Shown here: in pieces, positions 1 to 6,942 of the stretch
Layout: every line of letters starts with the position of its first letter
How positions within the stretch are numbered: the stretch's first letter is position 1
NCBI RefSeq assembly: GCF_039594555.1
Contig: NZ_JBCNNF010000237.1
Span: forward strand, 1-10,869
Reading direction: 5' to 3'
DNA length: 10,869 nt
Origin: Inquilinus sp039594555
Lineage (GTDB): Bacteria > Pseudomonadota > Alphaproteobacteria > DSM-16000 > Inquilinaceae
Position numbers and translations under genes: made by a program
The notes under the pieces: generated by a model
Databases searched by the model: none
Told to the model about the DNA's origin: nothing
The model's input: the letters and a program-made list of their open reading frames with translations, nothing else

Positions 1-2
1 CA

Positions 3-1196
3 CTCGGAGTCAATGCCGTTTACCACGACAGCGCCAGCCTGCACCCGGTGCCGGTCGACGTGAAGGCCGGCGAGCTGCCGATCGCCAGCCAGCAGATCGT
101 CGAGATTGCCAAGGCCCTGACCCTGAACTGCCGGGTGCTGATCCTGGACGAGCCGACGGCGGCGCTGACCGAGGCGGAGGCCGAGGCGCTGTTCGCCATC
201 ATCCGCGGCCTGCAGGCGCGCGGCATCGGCATCATCTATATCAGTCATCGCATGGCCGAGATCTTCGCCATCGCCGACCGCATCACCGTGTTCCGTGACG
301 GCGCCTATGTCGAGACGCTGCCGACCGCGGCGACGACGCCGGAGCAGGTGGCGGCGAAGATGGTCGGGCGGCCGCTGCTCGACCTGTACCCGCCGCGCCG
401 CGGCCCGGCCGCCGCGGCCCCGCTGCTCAGGGTCGAGGGCCTGTCAGACGGCGGCATCGTCCGCGATGTCGGCTTCGAGATCCGGCCGGGCGAGATCGTC
501 GGCCTCGGCGGGCTGATCGGCTCCGGCCGCACCGAGACGGTGCAGGCGATCTGCGGCCTAGCCCGGCGCACTGCCGGCAAGGTCACCTGCGACGGGGCCG
601 AGGTGCCGCCGGACGACTATCCCGCCGCGGTGCGGCAGGGGCTGGCCTATCTCAGCGAGGACCGCAAGGGCAACGGCGTCTTCCTCGACCTGCCGATCGC
701 CCAGACCATCTCGTCGCTGGACCTGCGGCGGGTGTCGGGCCGCGTCATGGTCAGCCGGCGGCGCGAGGCGGCGCTGGCTGAGAGCATGCGCCAGCGGCTG
801 GGCATCCGCTGCGCCGGCGTGCAGCAGCCGGTGGCGACGCTCAGCGGCGGCAACCAGCAGAAGGTGGCGCTGGCCCGGCTGCTGGCGGTCAACCCGCGCG
901 TGCTGTTCGTCGACGAGCCGACGCGCGGCGTCGACATCGGCGCCAAGGCCCAGATCTACGCCATCCTGCGCGAGCTCGCCGACCAGGGCGCCGGCATCGT
1001 CGCCATCTCGTCGGAGCTGCCGGAGCTGATCGGCATCAGCGACCGCATCCTGGTCCTGCATGAGGGCCGCCTGGCCGGCGAGCTCGGGCCCGGCGAGATG
1101 ACCGAGGAGGCGATCATGCACCTGGCCTCCGGCCTCGGGGCCCAGCACCACCAACAGGGCGCGCCGCGCCGTGCCGCCATGGGAGACATCAGATGA
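3..1196 (+). CDS. Sugar ABC transporter, ATP-binding protein (RbsA/XylG type), 5'-truncated by the window edge
   Basis: This cytoplasmic ATPase powers import of a sugar or polyol through the permease encoded next to it. The reading frame is open from base 3, so the gene begins before the window; 397 residues are visible of the roughly 500 usual for double-domain ribose-type ATPases, and the first Walker A is missing. The end of domain 1 is visible: a degenerate signature region (IASQQIVEIAKAL), then Walker B with LILDEPTAALT at about 141-173. Domain 2 has the GLIGSGRTE loop typical of the second, non-canonical Walker A of this family, a full signature (LSGGNQQKVALARLL, about 841-885) and Walker B FVDEPTRGVD (about 907-936). 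The stop overlaps the permease start as ATGA. Family assignment is firm; the substrate is not determinable. Confidence 0.95.
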   Translation, partial: LGVNAVYHDSASLHPVPVDVKAGELPIASQQIVEIAKALTLNCRVLILDEPTAALTEAEAEALFAIIRGLQARGIGIIYISHRMAEIFAIADRITVFRDGAYVETLPTAATTPEQVAAKMVGRPLLDLYPPRRGPAAAAPLLRVEGLSDGGIVRDVGFEIRPGEIVGLGGLIGSGRTETVQAICGLARRTAGKVTCDGAEVPPDDYPAAVRQGLAYLSEDRKGNGVFLDLPIAQTISSLDLRRVSGRVMVSRRREAALAESMRQRLGIRCAGVQQPVATLSGGNQQKVALARLLAVNPRVLFVDEPTRGVDIGAKAQIYAILRELADQGAGIVAISSELPELIGISDRILVLHEGRLAGELGPGEMTEEAIMHLASGLGAQHHQQGAPRRAAMGDIR

Positions 1197-2164
1197 GCAT
1201 GGCCGCCGTGACGCCGATGATGCGCGTCGTCCGGGTCCGCGAATTCGGCCTCCTGGCCATCATCGCCCTGCTGTTCGTGGCGATGAGTTTCGCCTCGCCC
1301 TATTTCCTGACCCTCGCCAACATGCGGGCGATCCTGCTGTCCTTCTCGATCGAGGGGATCGTCGTCATCGGCATGACCATCCTGCTGATCGTCGGCGGCA
1401 TCGACCTGTCGGTCGGGTCGGTCGTGTGCCTGTCGATGGTGATCGGCGGCACGCTGTTCCTCGCCGGGCTCGACCCCTGGTCGGCCAGCCTGATCGCGAT
1501 CGCGGCCTGCGGCGCCATCGGCTTCCTGATGGGGCTGTGCGTCACCCGCATCGGGCTGCACTTCTTCATCGTGTCGCTGGCCTTCATGGTGGTCACCCGC
1601 GGCCTCAGCCTGCTCTTGACCCAGGGCACGCCGCAGTCGCTGTTCTCGCTGCCGAAGGCGTTCAAGTTCGTCGGCCAGGGCAGCCTCGGCGGCCTTCCCT
1701 TCGTGATCCTGATCTTCCTGGCGCTGATCGCCGTGTTCGACGTGCTGCTGCGCAAATCGGTGCTGTTCCGCCGGGTCTACTACACCGGCAGCAACGAGAA
1801 GGCGGCCCGCTTCTCCGGCATCGACACCAGGCGCACCAAGATCATCTGCGCCACGCTGTGCAGCACGCTGGCCGGCGTCGCCGGGGTGATCTACATGGCC
1901 CGCTTCGGCGCGGCCACCCCGCAATTCGGCGTCGGCATGGAGCTCAGCGTCATCGCCGCCGCGGTGATCGGCGGGGCCAGCCTGAACGGCGGGTCCGGCA
2001 CCATCGCCGGGGCGGTGCTGGGGGCGGCCCTGCTGTCGCTGGTCACGTCGTCTCTGATCCTGCTCAACGTGCCGGTGTACTGGCAGGACATCATCCGCGG
2101 CGCCATCCTGCTGGTGGCGGTGACGATCGATCACCTCCTCAACACGCACAAGGCCCGAGGCTGA
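1193..2164 (+). CDS. Sugar ABC transporter permease (RbsC-type, BPD_transp_2 family)
   Basis: This 323-residue inner-membrane protein would form the translocation channel with the upstream ATPase. It is hydrophobic along most of its length, with an estimated 8 to 10 membrane segments. It shows two hallmarks of the ribose/xylose permease family: the GMTILLIVGGIDLSVGSVV segment near residues 62-80 and a glycine-rich GGASLNGGSGTIAGAVLG stretch near residues 261-278, followed by the C-terminal helices. The ATG at 1193 overlaps the ATPase stop (ATGA) and has GGGAGA at 1181-1186 six bases upstream, which supports this start. Length is usual for the family (about 320-340). Only one permease gene is present, so the channel is probably a homodimer. 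The periplasmic binding protein is not in the window. Confidence 0.95.
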   Translation: MSMAAVTPMMRVVRVREFGLLAIIALLFVAMSFASPYFLTLANMRAILLSFSIEGIVVIGMTILLIVGGIDLSVGSVVCLSMVIGGTLFLAGLDPWSASLIAIAACGAIGFLMGLCVTRIGLHFFIVSLAFMVVTRGLSLLLTQGTPQSLFSLPKAFKFVGQGSLGGLPFVILIFLALIAVFDVLLRKSVLFRRVYYTGSNEKAARFSGIDTRRTKIICATLCSTLAGVAGVIYMARFGAATPQFGVGMELSVIAAAVIGGASLNGGSGTIAGAVLGAALLSLVTSSLILLNVPVYWQDIIRGAILLVAVTIDHLLNTHKARG

Positions 2165-2169
2165 CACCG

Positions 2170-3150
2170 ATGCCGCGCCCGCTCTACAGCGAAGCCGAGA
2201 GACTGCGAAACATCCACCGCGTCCTCGTCATGTTCTACCAGGAGCACCGCTCCCAGGCCGAGATCGCGGCCGAGATCGGCATCTCCCCCGCCACCGTCAA
2301 CCGCATGATCCGCGAGGGGCATGAGCGCGGGCTGGTCGACATCCGCATCCGCTCGCCCTTCGATGCGGAGGAGGGGCTGTCGGCGGCGCTGAAACGCCTG
2401 GGCGGGCTCGATTCGGCGGTGGCGGTGCCGGCGGTGTCGACCGACCCGGCGATCGTGCTGAAGACGGCGGCCGAGGCGGCGGCGACCACGCTGCTGGAAG
2501 GCCTGGCCGACGGCATGACCATCGCCGTCTCCGGCGGCGTCGCCCTCTGCGCCACGATCGAGGCGCTGGCCCCGCCGCGGGCCTATGACGTGCGCGTGGT
2601 GCCGGCCACCGGGGGCGTCCAGGGCAAGTTCCGCACCGACGTCAACCACGTCGCCGTCGCCCTGGCCGAGAAGCTGGGCGGCAAGGCCTACCAGCTGCAC
2701 GCCCCGATCTTCGCCGCGAACGAGGCCGAGCGGGCGGCGCTGCTGTCGGTGTCGACCATCCGCAGCGTGCTCGACATGGCGCGATCGGCCGATGTCGCCC
2801 TGTTCGGCATCGGCTCGGTGCGCGACGAGCACGCCACCTACCTGACCCTGTCGGACACTGCCGACCGCGGCGCCATCGAGCGCGTGGGGGCGGAGGCGGA
2901 GCTGCTGGCCCATCTGCTCGACCATGACGGCAAGCCCTGCGACCACCCGTCGAACCGCCGGCTGGTGGCGCTGACGCTGGACGAGCTGGCGGGGATCCCG
3001 CGGCGCATCGCGGTGGCCTCGGGCGCCCGCAAGGTCGAGGCCATCGGCGCGGTGCTGCGCGGCGGCGCGCTGGGCCATTTGATCACGGATGACCGGACGG
3101 CCCGCGCCGTCGTCGAAAAGCTGGAGGGCAAGGATGCAGATGCAGCGTGA
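2170..3150 (+). CDS. SorC/DeoR-family sugar-responsive transcriptional regulator
   Basis: This 326-residue regulator has an N-terminal helix-turn-helix (residues about 10-60, including SQAEIAAEIGISPATVNRMI) and a C-terminal SorC sugar-phosphate-binding domain. Domain marks are GMTIAVSGG from residue 115, VVPATGG near 143, ALFGIGSV, and the C-terminal GGALGHLITDD (from residue 298). Family members (SorC, DeoR of Bacillus, LsrR, EryD) usually bind a phosphorylated pathway intermediate that relieves repression. The ATG at 2170 lies 5 bp after the permease stop, with GAGG at 2157-2160 as a plausible ribosome site; the frame stays open further upstream but there it runs through the permease gene. 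The last 17 bp overlap the next gene. Position inside the transport/catabolism cluster suggests local control and autoregulation (inference). EryD-like by context, but the ligand is unknown. Confidence 0.92.
   Translation: MPRPLYSEAERLRNIHRVLVMFYQEHRSQAEIAAEIGISPATVNRMIREGHERGLVDIRIRSPFDAEEGLSAALKRLGGLDSAVAVPAVSTDPAIVLKTAAEAAATTLLEGLADGMTIAVSGGVALCATIEALAPPRAYDVRVVPATGGVQGKFRTDVNHVAVALAEKLGGKAYQLHAPIFAANEAERAALLSVSTIRSVLDMARSADVALFGIGSVRDEHATYLTLSDTADRGAIERVGAEAELLAHLLDHDGKPCDHPSNRRLVALTLDELAGIPRRIAVASGARKVEAIGAVLRGGALGHLITDDRTARAVVEKLEGKDADAA
3123..3127 (+). promoter_or_regulatory. Ribosome binding site deciding the aldo/keto reductase start
   Basis: GGAGG lies six bases before the ATG at 3134. 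It favours that start over the in-frame ATG at 3140 (twelve bases away) and over the more upstream in-frame ATG at 3089, which would place 15 extra non-homologous residues before the conserved domain. Confidence 0.6.
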
Positions 3151-4126
3151 GATCGGGGCCAGCGGGATCCCCGCCAGCGCGGTGGGGCTCGGCACCTGGG
3201 CCATGGGCGGCTGGCTGTGGGGCGGCGGCGACGACGACGCATCGGTGGCCGCGATCCGCGCCGCACTCGACGCCGGCGTCACTCTGATCGACACCGCCCC
3301 GGCCTATGGCCTCGGCCGGGCCGAGCAACTGGTCGGAAGGGCGATCGAGGGGCGCCGCGACGAGGTGGTGCTGGTCACCAAATGCGGCCTGGTCTGGGAC
3401 ACCGACAAGGGCCGTCCCTTCGTCGGCCAGGACGACAAGACCATCCACCGCTATCTCGGCGCGGAATCGGTGCGGGCGGAGCTGGAGGCCAGCCTGCGCC
3501 GCCTGCGCACCGACCATGTCGACGTGCTGATCACCCATTGGCAGGACCCGACGACGCCGATCGCCGAGACCATGGAGGCGCTGCTGGCGCTGAAGGCCGA
3601 GGGCAAGACCAGGGCCATCGGCATCAGCAATGCCAGCGTCGAGGACCTCGCCGCCTATCGCGCCGCCGGCCCGGTCGACTGCGTGCAGGAGGCGTACAAC
3701 ATGCTCGATCGCGGGCTGGAGCGGACGCTGCTGCCGCCCTGCCGCGACGCCAGCATCGCCGTGATCAGCTATTCCAGCCTGGCGCTGGGCCTCTTGACCG
3801 GCCGGATCGGGCCGGAGCGGACATTCGACGGCGACGACCTGCGCCGCACCAATCCGCGCTTCTCGGCCGAGAACCGGCGGCTGGTGGCCGCCTTCGCCGC
3901 CGATCTCGGCGGCATCGCCCGCGACCATGGGGTGGCGGTCGCCGATGTGGTGATCGCCTGGACCCTGGCGCAGCCCGGCATCACCTTCGCGCTCTGCGGC
4001 GCCCGCAACGCCGACCAGGCCCGGGCGAATGCGCGGGCCGGCGAGCTGCGCTTGGCGGCGGACGAGCTGGCCGCGATCGACCGCGCCATCGCCACCCATC
4101 TCGGCCCGGTCGCGGCGGCGGCGTAG
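3134..4126 (+). CDS. Aldo/keto reductase (IolS/AKR11-like)
   Basis: A predicted cytoplasmic NAD(P)H-dependent oxidoreductase of 330 residues that interconverts aldehydes or ketones with alcohols. The N-terminus GLGTWAMGGWLWGG and the DTAPAYG motif resemble the AKR11/IolS group. The catalytic tetrad is complete: Asp53, Tyr58 (DTAPAYG), Lys83 (VTKCG) and His135 (ITHWQDP). A (beta/alpha)8 barrel pattern and a C-terminal cofactor-binding stretch (ALCGARNADQARAN) follow. Translation is probably coupled to the regulator gene, whose last 17 bp it overlaps. In this cluster it could reduce the short aldehyde released by the aldolase or oxidise the incoming substrate; neither can be decided from sequence. 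A start six bases later at 3140 is possible. Confidence 0.93.
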   Translation: MQMQREIGASGIPASAVGLGTWAMGGWLWGGGDDDASVAAIRAALDAGVTLIDTAPAYGLGRAEQLVGRAIEGRRDEVVLVTKCGLVWDTDKGRPFVGQDDKTIHRYLGAESVRAELEASLRRLRTDHVDVLITHWQDPTTPIAETMEALLALKAEGKTRAIGISNASVEDLAAYRAAGPVDCVQEAYNMLDRGLERTLLPPCRDASIAVISYSSLALGLLTGRIGPERTFDGDDLRRTNPRFSAENRRLVAAFAADLGGIARDHGVAVADVVIAWTLAQPGITFALCGARNADQARANARAGELRLAADELAAIDRAIATHLGPVAAAA

Positions 4127-4172
4127 GCCGGGTCCCAGCGAATGTCCTCCAACTCACTCATCGCCCCTTCTA

Positions 4173-4343
4173 AGTCCCCCCTCCCCTTGCGGGAGGGGGG
4201 CAGGGGGAGGGGGCTGCGCGCGTCCGCGCGCGTATGGGCGGGGCACCCCATTCGGCGTCCGCGCCGATCGGCGGCGGTCCGGGCCGGCTCCTTCGGCGGG
4301 AACCCCCTCCCCCTAGCCCCCTCCCGCGAGGGGAGGGGGGACT
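4173..4343. repeat. Inverted-repeat intergenic element (MITE-like), 171 bp
   Basis: The element is bounded by two C/G-rich arms in inverted orientation, 4173-4215 and 4301-4343, which match at 39 of 43 positions by hand alignment. Each arm is itself a hairpin: in the left arm CCCCCCTCCC (4176-4185) pairs with GGGAGGGGGG (4191-4200). The 85-bp interior holds CGCGCG-TC-CGCGCG at 4217-4230 and the 12-bp palindrome CGCCGATCGGCG at 4262-4273. It occupies most of the 269-bp gap between the reductase and the FAD dehydrogenase. It has no coding capacity of its own; the small open frames crossing it (4142-4399, 4234 onward) are products of the repeat. No clear target-site duplication was found, so mobility is unproven. 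Confidence 0.75.
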
Positions 4344-4395
4344 CGTTTTCTCTTCGGTCGATGTCTTTGCCGGCCTTCCCACAGGACACGACACA

Positions 4396-6081
4396 ATGAC
4401 CGGCAATGGCTCGTCCATCCCTGAGCGGGCCGATGTCCTGGTGATCGGCGGCGGCATCAACGGCATCAGCACCTTCCGCGAGCTGGCGCTGCAGGGCATC
4501 GACGTGGTGCTGGTCGAGCGCGACGATTTCTGCTCCGGTGCCAGCGCCGCCCTGTCCCGCATGGTGCATGGCGGGCTGCGCTATCTGGAGAACGGGGAGT
4601 TCCGGCTGGTCCGCCAGTCGCTGCGGGAGCGCGACCGGCTGCTGCGCAACGCGCCGCACTATGTCTCGCCGCTGCCGACCCTGGTGCCGGTGACGGCCCG
4701 GCTGCGCGGCACGCTGGCGACGATCGGCGCCTTCCTGGGGATCGCCGAGCGGCCGCAGGCGCGGCCCGGGCTGATGATCCGCACCGGCCTCGCCCTCTAC
4801 GACCTCTTGTCCTGGCGCAGCCGCACCATGCCGCGGCACCGCGGCATCGGCCGGGCGAAGCTGCAGCGCCTGGCCAAGGGCATCACCCGGCGGGCGGTGG
4901 CCGGGGTGCTGTACTACGACGCCCGCGTCACGCAGCCGGAACGGCTGGGCATCGAGCTGGTGCTGGACACCGAGGCCGAGACCGGCGCCCGCGCCTTCTC
5001 CTACACCGAGATCACCGGGCGGGACGGCGACGGCCTGGCCTGGCGCGACCGGATCACCGGCGCCAGCGGGCGGATCGCGCCGCGCGTGGTGGTCAACGCC
5101 ACCGGCGCCTGGGTCGACCTGGTGGGCGGCGCCATCGGCCCGGCCACCAACCGGCGCCGCGTCCAGGGCACCAAGGGGTCGCATCTGATGATCCGCAACC
5201 CGGCGCTGCAGGAGGCGCTGGACGGCCGGATGATCTATTTCGAGAACGACGACGGCCGCATCTGCATCGCCTTCAATCATGCCGGCGCCGCCCTGGTCGG
5301 GTCCACCGACATCCGGGTCGACGACCCGGACGACGCGGTCTGCCTGGACGACGAGAAGCGCTACATGCTCGCCGCGCTGGCCGGGATCTTCCCGGAGCTG
5401 GAGGTGCGCGACGACGAGATCGTCCACGTCTTCACCGGCGTCCGGCCGCTGCCGGTCAGCGACGGTGAGGCGACCGGGCGGATCAGCCGTGACCACGCGG
5501 TCGAGGTCGACCCGGCGGGCACGCTGCCCTTCGCCCTGCTGACCCTGATCGGCGGCAAGTGGACCACCTTCCGCGCCTTCGGCGAGGAGGTCGCCGACCT
5601 GGCCCTGGCCCAGCTGGGCCGGCCACGCCGGGTCGGCACCCACGACCTGGCGATCGGCGGCGGCCGTGGCTTTCCGCGCGATGCCGACACGAGGTCGCGC
5701 TGGCAGCAGGACCAGGCCGCCGCCGCCGGCCTGCCGCTGGCGCGGTTCCAGGCGCTGAGCGAGCGCTACGGCAGCCGGGCCGTCGCCGTCGCACGCTTCC
5801 TCGGGCAGGGGCCGGACGCGCCGGTCGCCGCCGCGCCCGATTATTCGCGGCGCGAGCTGCAATACCTGATCGAGACCGAACGGGTGCGCGACATCGGCGA
5901 TCTGCTGTTGCGCCGCACCCTGCTGGGCATGGAAGGCCGGATCACGCCGGCCCTGGTGGCCGAGGCCGGGAGCCTGGTCGCCGCCGCTCTCGGCTGGACC
6001 GAAACCGAGACCGCGGCCGCCGCCGCCCGCTTCGACGACATCATGGCCCGCCGCCATCGCGTGCAGGCCGCGCAACACTGA
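4396..6081 (+). CDS. FAD-dependent glycerol-3-phosphate dehydrogenase family protein (GlpD/EryB-like)
   Basis: A 561-residue flavoprotein of the GlpD family, which oxidises the hydroxyl next to a phosphorylated carbon and usually passes electrons to the quinone pool at the inner membrane. The N-terminal Rossmann motif is VIGGGINGI (Gly18, Gly20, Gly23). HGGLRYLE follows at residues 58-65. The active-site positions known from E. coli GlpD appear conserved: Arg350 in GVRPL, Arg365 in ISRDH and Lys388 in GGKWTT. The C-terminal all-helical domain (YLIETERVRDIGDLLLRRT) is present. Length is nearer the Bacillus GlpD type than the 501-residue E. coli protein. ATG 4396 is chosen because upstream in-frame codons run through the repeat element; AGGA at 4382-4385 is a possible ribosome site. 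Next to an aldolase and a polyol/ketose kinase it may act on a longer polyol phosphate, as EryB does, instead of glycerol 3-phosphate (inference). Confidence 0.92.
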   Translation: MTGNGSSIPERADVLVIGGGINGISTFRELALQGIDVVLVERDDFCSGASAALSRMVHGGLRYLENGEFRLVRQSLRERDRLLRNAPHYVSPLPTLVPVTARLRGTLATIGAFLGIAERPQARPGLMIRTGLALYDLLSWRSRTMPRHRGIGRAKLQRLAKGITRRAVAGVLYYDARVTQPERLGIELVLDTEAETGARAFSYTEITGRDGDGLAWRDRITGASGRIAPRVVVNATGAWVDLVGGAIGPATNRRRVQGTKGSHLMIRNPALQEALDGRMIYFENDDGRICIAFNHAGAALVGSTDIRVDDPDDAVCLDDEKRYMLAALAGIFPELEVRDDEIVHVFTGVRPLPVSDGEATGRISRDHAVEVDPAGTLPFALLTLIGGKWTTFRAFGEEVADLALAQLGRPRRVGTHDLAIGGGRGFPRDADTRSRWQQDQAAAAGLPLARFQALSERYGSRAVAVARFLGQGPDAPVAAAPDYSRRELQYLIETERVRDIGDLLLRRTLLGMEGRITPALVAEAGSLVAAALGWTETETAAAAARFDDIMARRHRVQAAQH

Positions 6082-6083
6082 TT

Positions 6084-6087
6084 GGGG
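6084..6087 (+). promoter_or_regulatory. Ribosome binding site deciding the aldolase start
   Basis: GGGG lies six bases before the ATG at 6094. This makes ATG 6094 the likely start; the in-frame TTG at 6082, directly after the dehydrogenase stop, has no comparable site. Confidence 0.5.
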
Positions 6088-6093
6088 TTTCCG

Positions 6094-6942
6094 ATGTATC
6101 TGACCAAGAAGGTCCGCCTGAACCGGCTGATGCGCAATGGCCGCTGCCTCGACGTCGCCATCGACCACGGCGTCTGCAATGAGCCTTCCTTCATGGCCGG
6201 GCTGGAGGACATGGAAGGCGTGGTCCGCATGCTGGCCGAAGCTGGGCCGGACGCGATCCAGATGAATTACGGCCAGGCCGACCTGCTCCAGTCGATGCCG
6301 GGGCAGGACCGGCCGGCGCTGGTGATGCGCGTCGACATGGGCAACCCCTACAACCGCCAGCGCCACCGCGAGATGTGGGCGGTGCTGCAGAACGAGGCCG
6401 ACCCGATCCTGCCGGCGCTGCGGCTTGACGCCGCCTGCGTGGTGGTGAACCTGTTCATGCTGCCGGACGAGCCGGGGCTGTTCCGGCAATGCGTGCAGAA
6501 CATCAGCCGCCTCGGCAACGATTGCGAGAAATACGGCATGCCGCTGATGATCGAGCCGCTGGTGATGCAGCCGAACGACCGCGGCGGCTATCTGGTCGAC
6601 GGCGACACCGAGAAGATCGTCACCCTGGTGCGGCTGGCGCGCGAGCTGGGCGCCGACATCGTCAAGGCCGACCCGACCGACGACCCGGCGGATTTCCGCC
6701 ATGTGGTCCAGGCGGCGCGCTGCCCGGTGCTGGTGCGCGGCGGCGGCAAGGCCGAGCTGCGGCGCGTGTTCGACACCTCGGCCGCGCTGATGGCTCAGGG
6801 CGCGCATGGCATGGTCTATGGCCGCAACATCTACCAGCACGACAATCCCGGCGCCGTGGTGGCGGCGCTGATGGCGATGATCCATGACGGCGCCGACGGC
6901 GACGCCGCCTGGTCGATCTACCGCAGCGGGGGCGGGCGATGA
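6094..6942 (+). CDS. Class I (Schiff-base) aldolase, DhnA/LsrF family
   Basis: A 282-residue (beta/alpha)8 aldolase of the DhnA/LsrF group. Family marks are AIDHGV near the N-terminus (Asp24, His25), the expected Schiff-base lysine in DIVKADPTDD (Lys191), the phosphate-binding glycines VRGGGKAE (Gly216-218), and YGRNIYQ (Gly243-Gln248), equivalent to the GRNIFQ signature. Relatives cleave or form ketose phosphates such as fructose 1,6-bisphosphate or act on phospho-AI-2 (LsrF). The YPRG segment carrying the catalytic Tyr of archaeal FBP aldolases reads NDRGGY here, so the substrate probably differs from FBP. It starts 12 bp after the dehydrogenase stop and its own stop overlaps the kinase start (ATGA), so the three are very likely co-transcribed. 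Predicted role: cleaving the ketose 1-phosphate made by the upstream dehydrogenase into dihydroxyacetone phosphate and an aldehyde (inference). Confidence 0.9.
   Translation: MYLTKKVRLNRLMRNGRCLDVAIDHGVCNEPSFMAGLEDMEGVVRMLAEAGPDAIQMNYGQADLLQSMPGQDRPALVMRVDMGNPYNRQRHREMWAVLQNEADPILPALRLDAACVVVNLFMLPDEPGLFRQCVQNISRLGNDCEKYGMPLMIEPLVMQPNDRGGYLVDGDTEKIVTLVRLARELGADIVKADPTDDPADFRHVVQAARCPVLVRGGGKAELRRVFDTSAALMAQGAHGMVYGRNIYQHDNPGAVVAALMAMIHDGADGDAAWSIYRSGGGR

Noticed and set aside
1171..2169. The upstream part of the open frame that continues into the SorC regulator
   Set aside because: Here the frame runs out of phase through the permease gene and gives Arg/His-rich noise. The real regulator starts at 2170.
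4344..4395. A promoter directly in front of the dehydrogenase gene
   Set aside because: GTTTTC and nearby T-rich bases look slightly promoter-like, but no -35/-10 pair with acceptable spacing could be supported.
4142..4399. Small + strand open frames (4142-4399, and 4234-4395 as an extension of the dehydrogenase)
   Set aside because: They are translations of the inverted-repeat element (PLPLREGG, PSPLPRGEGG type products), a common false gene call on such repeats.
3769..6885. A 1038-residue open frame on the - strand
   Set aside because: It lies antisense to the reductase, dehydrogenase and aldolase genes, has low-complexity His/Arg/Gln/Ala-rich composition and no recognisable domain. It is a shadow caused by high GC at third codon positions.
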